From NCBI GenBank assembly GCA_020058965.1, contig JAGVCY010000240.1, forward strand, positions 1 through 8,365: a stretch of DNA of 8,365 nt, in the 5' to 3' direction. A program made the translations under genes and the position numbers. Every line of letters starts with the position of its first letter. Position 1 is the stretch's first letter. The notes under the pieces were generated by a model. The model did not search any database, was not told the DNA's origin, and worked only from the letters and a program-made list of their open reading frames with translations. Shown piece by piece: positions 1 to 5,207 of this stretch. The DNA is from Candidatus Omnitrophota bacterium (lineage in GTDB: Bacteria > Omnitrophota > Gorgyraeia > 2-02-FULL-51-18 > JAGOUK01).

Positions 1-2
1 CT

Positions 3-26
3 GTCTTCGGAAGACTTCTGGAAGTC
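3..26. repeat. Two overlapping palindromes downstream of ino1
   Basis: GTCTTC-G-GAAGAC (3-15) and GACTTC-TG-GAAGTC (13-26) share three bases. A further short inverted pair, CGTCC/GGACG, lies at 32-36 and 44-48. On the transcribed strand these follow the ino1 stop. There is no T-run after them within the window, so an intrinsic terminator is not shown. They may be transcript-end hairpins or the edge of a structured intergenic region. Confidence 0.5.
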
Positions 27-72
27 CGAGGCGTCCCCGCCGAGGACGGACAGGGAGCGAGCGCGCCTAGTC

Positions 73-1236
73 TTAGACAGCGCGCGAGCGGCTCCGTCTG
101 GAGAAGACAGGGGTTCCTGTCCGCGGTCCAGCCGGCTTCACGCCAGATGCGAAGTCGATGAGCATTTGGCGGGCGATCGAGTCGTCAAACTGACTCACCG
201 GAGACTTAAAAAGATAAGCCGACGCTTCCACGATGGGGCCGGCGAGCTTGCGGTCGAGAGCAACACGCGCGGCACGGATCGCGTCGGTGATCACGCCCGC
301 GGAATTGGGAGAATCCTCGACCGAGAGCCGCAGTTCAAGATTCATCGGCACGCCGCCAAATTGTTCTGCCTCCATACGGATAAAACAAAGCTTGTTATCG
401 TTGAGCCAGGGCACATAATCACTCGGGCCGACATGAATATCGTCCTTGGACGGGCAGGTGCCGTTCAGAAGACTGGTGACGGCCTGCGTCTTGGAAATTT
501 TTTTTGACTCCAGCCGTGCGCGGTCCAACATGTTCATAAAATCGGTGTTGCCGCCGACATTCAGCTGGTAGGTGCGTTTGATCGACTGACCACGATCCTC
601 AAAAAGTTTGGCTAATACACGATGAACGATCGTCGCGCCCACCTGCGACTTGATGTCATCACCCAAGATCGGAAGGCCCTTGCGGCGAAATTCCTCTCCC
701 ATGACTTTGGACACGAACACCGGCACCGCGTTGACGAACGCGCAACCCGCCTCGAGCGCGCACTGCGCATAAAATCGGACATTTTGCTCGCTGCCGACGG
801 GCAGGTAGTTGACAACGATTTCAACACCCCTGGACTTCAATGACTTGACGATGCGCGCCTTGGCTTCGGCGGCGGACGCGTCGCGGTTTTTTATCGGCTG
901 AAAGCGCTGGCGCTCATTGAATTCCGCGTTATGCGCGGGAATGGAATCGATGATGAACCCCTGCTCGACCGGGCATTTCATGAGAGGAATTTTGGACTGA
1001 AAAATCGTCGTGCAATTGGGGGGAGAAAATATCGCTTTGGAAAGGTCCAAGCCGACTTTGCGTTTGTCGATATCGAAGGCGGCGACATATTCAATATCGG
1101 CCGCGTAATATCCGCCGAAGTTCTTGGTGATCAGGCCAGGAACATTGGCTTTTTTATCGGAGTAATAATAGCGCCCCTGAACCAACGAGCTCGCGCAATT
1201 CCCGACGCCAAAAATTGCGACGCGGATCGAACCCAT
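73..1236 (-). CDS. ino1: myo-Inositol-3-phosphate synthase (inositol-1-phosphate synthase)
   Basis: This cytoplasmic NAD-dependent isomerase converts D-glucose 6-phosphate to 1D-myo-inositol 3-phosphate, the committed step of inositol synthesis. At 387 residues it fits the short bacterial type known from Mycobacterium. The Rossmann nucleotide-binding motif is VAIFGVGNCASS at 6-17. Family blocks follow in order: YLPVGS at 144-149, the FYAQCA region at 155-160, GDDIKSQVGAT at 192-202, RVLAKLFEDRG at 206-216, LNVGGNTDF at 225-233, RLESKKISKTQA at 241-252 with the conserved active-site lysines, HVGPSDY at 268-274, SPNSAGVI at 309-316 and SAYLFKSP at 339-346. The last 25 or so residues (VKPAGPRTGTPVF and a basic SRRSRSRAV tail) look like a non-conserved extension. 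The start ATG shares one base with the stop of the double-module glycosidase gene, and GAGGAAGG lies 10 bases upstream. Being the last gene of a glycan-handling operon suggests that inositol phosphate production is co-regulated with sugar uptake or envelope glycan processing. Confidence 0.96.
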   Translation of the reverse strand: MGSIRVAIFGVGNCASSLVQGRYYYSDKKANVPGLITKNFGGYYAADIEYVAAFDIDKRKVGLDLSKAIFSPPNCTTIFQSKIPLMKCPVEQGFIIDSIPAHNAEFNERQRFQPIKNRDASAAEAKARIVKSLKSRGVEIVVNYLPVGSEQNVRFYAQCALEAGCAFVNAVPVFVSKVMGEEFRRKGLPILGDDIKSQVGATIVHRVLAKLFEDRGQSIKRTYQLNVGGNTDFMNMLDRARLESKKISKTQAVTSLLNGTCPSKDDIHVGPSDYVPWLNDNKLCFIRMEAEQFGGVPMNLELRLSVEDSPNSAGVITDAIRAARVALDRKLAGPIVEASAYLFKSPVSQFDDSIARQMLIDFASGVKPAGPRTGTPVFSRRSRSRAV

Positions 1237-3806
1237 CAGGAAATTTCCTTCCTCGGTTCTGCGGCTCCGCCTGAACCATTCCGCACGATCCGAACGATCG
1301 AATTAGAGGGCGCTGCCTTCCACAATTCGGAGAGCTCGGCGAACGCAAGCTTGGGTGTGGTGACCCACTGCGTCGGATTCTGCGGATCCGGCACAAGCTT
1401 CATCAATCCGAACCACTCTTCGTTCACATTGAGATGGTTGGGAACATCGTAATCGTATTTGTAGGTTGCGCTGGACCATTGGGCTTGAGTGTCATGAACT
1501 TTCCGATTTTCGATGCTGTTCGCGTCGGCGCGCCACCACTGATCAACCCACTCGTACAAAAACCCGCCGACCACCGTTCCCGCGGAGTTTTCCATTGTCG
1601 TGTTGGCTTGCAAATCTTTCCAGAGCGATGTCAGGTACTTGGCCTGCGCCGGCTCATCCTCGCCCGCCGTCAGCGCGTTGTAACTGTCGGCACCGTACTC
1701 AAGAACAAGAACGGGCTTATGGATGCTGTCCGAATACAAGTCAAAAAGATTGCCGAAGGTCTCACCGCGATACGCGATCAATCCGATCGCATCCACAGCG
1801 GGAGTTGATTTGACGATCAGTTCCAAATACTGCGTCTCGCCAAGACCCATAATGATCGGCCGTGAAGGATCGAGCTTTTTGATCTGCATCGCCAGCTCAT
1901 TAACGAATGAAAAATACGCTTCCGCCTGCGCCTGCTTTTCGGGTGTGGCAGGCCCTTCAAACGCCGAATGGTTTTCGTTGCCCAGAATCCAACCGAGAAT
2001 TCCGGGCTGATTTTTTCCCGCAACGACCATCTTCAGCACATCCGTCGTGATCGCGGTTCGGGTCGCGCTGTCCGAATAATCCGCGAGCGGCCGCGTCCAA
2101 AAGCCCAAGTCATTTCCAATGAAGGTGTAAATCCCTTTGTCATAAAAATCCTTCACGGCCAGAACGGCGCCTGGGATTTCGTCCGGAGTCGCGTAAAAAC
2201 GAATCGCATTCACACCGGCCTGGTTCATTAATGCCGCGTCCTTAAGCCAGGGGCGCGAGGAGTTTTTCCAAAAAGCGGCTGAGGATGCATCGCCTGCGGG
2301 ACCGGAGCTGTACGCGATTCCCTTTGCCCAGAACGGCTGACCGTTGAGCATCCAAGTGTATCCGCCGGACGGGTTGGTTTCCAGCGTCAAGGCGCTCTTT
2401 AGAACTACCGGTGGTTCTGTAGATACTGTAGGTGCAATCGAAAGGGCGGATGCCGGCGCGGGTGAAGATAACACAGGCGAGGACGACGAGGTCGCGCCTG
2501 GCCCCGGCAGCACCTTGGCGCCGGTATCGGCGACAACGGTCGATTCGTTGGTCCATAGCTGCTTCAGAACAAAGTAGGCGCGGGTCGGAGTGCGTTTATC
2601 AATACCGTCCTGCACCTCCACCGGCTTCGGTGTGATCGAAACCACTCCCCACCATTCTTCGTTAATATTGAGCCGGCCCGGCGCCTCATAATCGTAGTAG
2701 TAGGAAGAGTGGGACCACTGCGCGGCCTGATCGTGAATGGACCAAGTGTGCGCAAGGCCCTCGTTGGCCTTCCACCATTCATCCGTCCACTCAAACACCA
2801 ACCCGCCGATCGCATTCCCGGTGCCGGTCTTTGTAACCGAGTTACGCTCGATGTCCTTCCACTGCTGTTCGATGAACCGTGTCTGGGACTGCTGATCCTC
2901 CTCACGCGTGTAAGCGTTGAAGCGATCCGCACCAAATTCCGTCATCAGCACCGGCTTGTCATAGGTCTGTTTGACTTGTCGGAACAGATTTCCAAAGCTC
3001 GCGCCGCGATAAGCGATGATGCCCAAAACATCGATGTCGGGTGTTTCTTGAGCGGCAATGCTCAGACTCTTGATCTCGCCGATACCCATGATCACGGGCC
3101 GGGTGGGGTCAATTTTTTTGACCTCAACGGCAAGGTCGTTGACAAAACGGTAGTAGATTCGGGCGCGGGCTTCCCACATTTTTTGAGGATCGCCGAGCTT
3201 GTTGATTTCGTCGCTGGACCAGCTGTTCACATTTCGGTCAAAGCTGTAATTATTTTCATTGCCGAGGATCCAGCCGATGATGCCCGGCTCTCCTTTGTAT
3301 TGGCGGACCATGTTCAGAACTTCCGAAGTCATTTTTTTCTGAAAGGCACCGCTCGCGTAATTGGCTTGCGGCCAGTCCCAAAAACCAAGGTAATGACCCA
3401 CAAAGGTTCGAATGCCGAACTTGGTATAAAGATCGTGAATGGCCTTCTTTGTAAAATTAGGCTGTTGCCCGGTGCGGTAAATGCGGACCGCGTTCACTCC
3501 GGCGTCCTTCATCATTTTGCCGTCCGTCAGCCAGGGCTTGCCCGGATCGGCCCAAAAGTCATACTCATAATCCTTACCGACAGGAATAGGGTTGTAGCAA
3601 AATCCTTTGACCAAAAACGGCTTGCCGTTGAGCTTAAACGCGTACCCGCCCTGACTGTAGCGCTGAATGCTCAAAGAAGGCATCTGGTTCAGGGAATTCA
3701 AATGCCAAAGATACGCTCCGCCCCCGGCCGCCACCAAAGCTAAAGCCGCAAGCAGGATAAAAAACGCGCCTTTTTTATTTTCTTTTTTCTCACCGGATTC
3801 GGGCAT
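1236..3806 (-). CDS. Membrane-anchored protein with two tandem TIM-barrel glycosidase-like modules
   Basis: This 856-residue protein has a short Lys/Glu-rich N-terminus, then one membrane segment at about 13-34 and no clear cleavage site, so it is probably anchored with its bulk outside the cytoplasm. Module 1 (about 45-420) and module 2 (about 470-832) are diverged copies of one fold. They are joined by a Ser/Pro/Ala/Thr-rich linker (about 421-469). Both keep the clan GH-A glutamate pair: Glu184 (GNENN) and Glu290 (TEFG) in module 1, Glu611 (GNENH) and Glu703 (LEYG) in module 2. Shared landmarks are LNGKPF/LNGQPF, AGVNA-I/V-R, LGFW, IAYRG-FGNLF, FEWTDEWW/YEWVDQWW and LN-NEEW-G. The single module of the 665-residue protein upstream has the same landmarks, so all three are related. 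The fold resembles GH2-type or GH72-like barrels, but I cannot assign a family. AGGA lies 8 bases before the ATG, 20 bases after the preceding stop. The TGA overlaps the ino1 start by one base (TGATG), so translation is probably coupled. Confidence 0.87.
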   Translation of the reverse strand: MPESGEKKENKKGAFFILLAALALVAAGGGAYLWHLNSLNQMPSLSIQRYSQGGYAFKLNGKPFLVKGFCYNPIPVGKDYEYDFWADPGKPWLTDGKMMKDAGVNAVRIYRTGQQPNFTKKAIHDLYTKFGIRTFVGHYLGFWDWPQANYASGAFQKKMTSEVLNMVRQYKGEPGIIGWILGNENNYSFDRNVNSWSSDEINKLGDPQKMWEARARIYYRFVNDLAVEVKKIDPTRPVIMGIGEIKSLSIAAQETPDIDVLGIIAYRGASFGNLFRQVKQTYDKPVLMTEFGADRFNAYTREEDQQSQTRFIEQQWKDIERNSVTKTGTGNAIGGLVFEWTDEWWKANEGLAHTWSIHDQAAQWSHSSYYYDYEAPGRLNINEEWWGVVSITPKPVEVQDGIDKRTPTRAYFVLKQLWTNESTVVADTGAKVLPGPGATSSSSPVLSSPAPASALSIAPTVSTEPPVVLKSALTLETNPSGGYTWMLNGQPFWAKGIAYSSGPAGDASSAAFWKNSSRPWLKDAALMNQAGVNAIRFYATPDEIPGAVLAVKDFYDKGIYTFIGNDLGFWTRPLADYSDSATRTAITTDVLKMVVAGKNQPGILGWILGNENHSAFEGPATPEKQAQAEAYFSFVNELAMQIKKLDPSRPIIMGLGETQYLELIVKSTPAVDAIGLIAYRGETFGNLFDLYSDSIHKPVLVLEYGADSYNALTAGEDEPAQAKYLTSLWKDLQANTTMENSAGTVVGGFLYEWVDQWWRADANSIENRKVHDTQAQWSSATYKYDYDVPNHLNVNEEWFGLMKLVPDPQNPTQWVTTPKLAFAELSELWKAAPSNSIVRIVRNGSGGAAEPRKEIS
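1237..1254 (-). promoter_or_regulatory. ino1 ribosome binding site within a palindrome
   Basis: GAGGAAGG (1254 to 1247) is the Shine-Dalgarno for ino1. Bases 1238-1249 form a perfect 12-base palindrome, AGGAAATTTCCT, that covers part of the Shine-Dalgarno and the A of the upstream stop/start junction. In mRNA the UUUCCU half can pair with the purine-rich half, so local occlusion that is relieved by ribosomes finishing the upstream gene is possible. The palindrome is seen directly; regulation is inference. Confidence 0.5.
1311..3674 (-). repeat. Internal duplication: two glycosidase-like modules in one gene
   Basis: Codons for module 1 (about 3674 to 2547) and module 2 (about 2399 to 1311) encode the same succession of motifs at matching spacing, separated by about 147 bases encoding a Ser/Pro/Ala-rich linker. 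Divergence is substantial at the protein level, so this is an old duplication and not a recent DNA repeat. Confidence 0.85.
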
Positions 3807-3826
3807 GGTTTAATTCCTATTGGTTT

Positions 3827-4588
3827 TTATTCGTACCGGATGTCGTCTAGGTACATCGTCAGGCCGTCCGGGTTGTTATCAATATTGGCCGCCCAGGCAA
3901 ATCCACCGGTGATCGACGACAGGTCCTTGCCCTCGATGTCGATCGTGTACTGCTTCCATTCGGGGGTCAAAACCACGGGCCCGATCCCCGCAAGATCTGA
4001 ATCCGAGTACTCGCCCGTCATACCGCCGATCTTGAACTCTTCGATCCGCTCGCCGCCCTTGTCGCCTTTGGCCCAGAAGGTGACCTTGGTGGCACCGGTC
4101 AGATCATATCCGCCGGGACGGTTGCCCCAGTTATTGGCGGGATTCTGCCAATAAATACCGGTCCAACGCGCGCCCTGTGTGGCTTTGTTGTTATAAACGA
4201 TACGAATGCAGGTGCTGCCGGCATGTGAATTCTGCAAGTAAGCGCTGTCAAAGGTCACATCCGAGTAATCTCCCATCCAGCCCGACGGAAAGTAGTGATT
4301 GTCGGGGGAACTGTCATCCGTATAAACAGGGAAAGGCTTAAATATCCCGTTTTCGGTCACAGGCCCTTGTTGAGATGCTTCCGGAGAGGCCGCGTTCCCA
4401 AGGGCGCCTTCATCCTCCGCCACGACCCGGGTTGCTTCTGCCAAAGAGTTGGAAACCGAGGACTTCTTGGCCGCCGCAGACTCCGCCGATCCGCCTTCAA
4501 CTTTAAAGCTCGATGCTTCCTTTTGCGCGCAACCCGCAACTGCCAGCGATAATGCGGCCCATCCAAACAAATAAAAAAATCGCTTCAT
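3827..4588 (-). CDS. Lipoprotein with jelly-roll-like putative carbohydrate-binding domain
   Basis: This 253-residue protein begins with a lipoprotein signal peptide: MKRFFYLFGW, a hydrophobic core, then the lipobox VAGC with Cys20 as lipidation site. The residue after the Cys is Ala, so there is no Asp retention signal of the Escherichia coli type. Residues 21-80 are a Ser/Ala/Glu-rich low-complexity spacer. Residues 83-253 align without gaps to the mature domain of the gene just upstream, sharing PDNH, GWMGDYSD, NNWGNRPGG, DLTGATKVTFWA, GDKGGE, GIGPV and the identical last residues YLDDIRYE; well over half of the positions match by eye. The ATG at 4588 is preferred because AAGGAG lies 5 bases upstream, whereas the upstream GTG at 4594 overlaps that Shine-Dalgarno. 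It starts 19 bases after the preceding stop. The protein is probably a membrane-tethered version of the soluble paralogue. Ligand binding is inferred from fold-like features and from its position between two glycosidase-like genes. Confidence 0.8.
   Translation of the reverse strand: MKRFFYLFGWAALSLAVAGCAQKEASSFKVEGGSAESAAAKKSSVSNSLAEATRVVAEDEGALGNAASPEASQQGPVTENGIFKPFPVYTDDSSPDNHYFPSGWMGDYSDVTFDSAYLQNSHAGSTCIRIVYNNKATQGARWTGIYWQNPANNWGNRPGGYDLTGATKVTFWAKGDKGGERIEEFKIGGMTGEYSDSDLAGIGPVVLTPEWKQYTIDIEGKDLSSITGGFAWAANIDNNPDGLTMYLDDIRYE
4080..4106. repeat. 27-base direct repeat, copy 1 (lipoprotein gene)
   Basis: This is identical to 4861-4887, 781 bases away. It falls at the equivalent codons of the two jelly-roll genes (the DLTGATKVT block), so it marks their common origin and not a mobile repeat. 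The flanking bases are also similar. Confidence 0.85.
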
Positions 4589-4593
4589 ATTCA

Positions 4594-4599
4594 CTCCTT
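4594..4599 (-). promoter_or_regulatory. Shine-Dalgarno AAGGAG deciding the lipoprotein start
   Basis: AAGGAG ends 5 bases before the ATG at 4588. The alternative GTG at 4594 shares its first base with this element and so cannot use it. The ATG start also gives a standard MKR-type lipoprotein leader. Confidence 0.8.
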
Positions 4600-4607
4600 A
4601 ACCGTTT

Positions 4608-5207
4608 TTACTCGTACCGAATGTCGTCGAGATAGAACACCGCGCCGTTGGGATTTTTTTCCAGACTGGTCGCCCAGCAAAAACCGCCAATGATATTTGT
4701 AAGATCTTTGCCGGTCAGATCAATGGTGTACTGAGTCCACTGGTTCGTCAGCGCCACGGGCCCTATGCCGGCTGTGTCTGAATCCGGATATTGCCCCTTG
4801 ATGCCGCCGATCTTGAACTCCTTGATCAACTCGCCGCCCTTGTCACCGCGCGCCCAAAAAGTGACCTTGGTGGCACCGGTCAGATCAAAACCGCCGGGGC
4901 GGTTACCCCAGTTATTTCCGGGCTCCTGCCAGTATACACCCGCCCAACCGGCCCCTTGCGAGGCCATCTTAGAATAAGTGATCTTGATGCTGGTCGATCC
5001 GGAATGGGGATTGACCGTAAAGGCTCCATCCGCGGTGATGTCGGAATAATCACCCATCCAGCCGGTGGCGGAAAAATGATTGTCGGGCGCGCTTTCGTCC
5101 GTATACACCGCAAACGGCTTAAATTCGCCTTCCGCTTGCGCCGCGATCGGCAGCCCAAACGAGAGGCATCCTATGAGCAAGGCCGCAAGGATCAGGGTCC
5201 GCTTCAT
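4608..5207 (-). CDS. Small exported jelly-roll-like protein, putative carbohydrate binding
   Basis: This 199-residue protein has a signal peptide (MKRTLILAALLIGCLSFGLP, cleavage probably after AQA at residue 25), followed by a single domain of about 171 residues. The domain is rich in beta-strand-like stretches and aromatic residues: VYTDES, HFSATGWMGDYSD, WAGVYWQEPGNNWGNRPGG, TKVTFWARGDKGGE, and a final YLDDIRYE. Alternating strands and an ending of the type F-Y-L-D-D-I-x-Y are typical of beta-sandwich (jelly-roll) carbohydrate-binding modules such as CBM11-like or galactose-binding-like folds. This is inferred from pattern, not a family match. No catalytic motif is seen. A Cys at residue 14 lies inside the signal peptide and does not fit a lipobox well. 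The ATG overlaps the upstream stop by 4 bases (ATGA), with AAGGAG 8 bases upstream. The next gene encodes a close paralogue of this domain, so the pair looks like a tandem duplication. A role in presenting or holding the glycan for the neighbouring glycosidases is an inference. Confidence 0.78.
   Translation of the reverse strand: MKRTLILAALLIGCLSFGLPIAAQAEGEFKPFAVYTDESAPDNHFSATGWMGDYSDITADGAFTVNPHSGSTSIKITYSKMASQGAGWAGVYWQEPGNNWGNRPGGFDLTGATKVTFWARGDKGGELIKEFKIGGIKGQYPDSDTAGIGPVALTNQWTQYTIDLTGKDLTNIIGGFCWATSLEKNPNGAVFYLDDIRYE
4861..4887. repeat. 27-base direct repeat, copy 2 (small exported gene)
   Basis: This is the second copy of the identical stretch at 4080-4106. It encodes the same conserved block of the paralogous jelly-roll-like domain. 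Confidence 0.85.

Noticed and set aside
1..72. Intrinsic terminator after ino1
   Set aside because: Hairpin-forming sequence is present, but no T-run follows on the transcribed strand before the window ends.
2709..3743. Long plus-strand open frame (344 codons) opposite the double-barrel glycosidase gene
   Set aside because: It lies wholly antisense to a gene with clear catalytic motifs. Its translation has no recognisable domain, and its composition is what the complement of GC-biased codons gives.
4608..5207. Small exported protein as the solute-binding protein of the ABC transporter
   Set aside because: At about 174 mature residues it is less than half the usual size for sugar-binding proteins of this transporter class and shows a jelly-roll-like pattern instead of a two-lobe fold.
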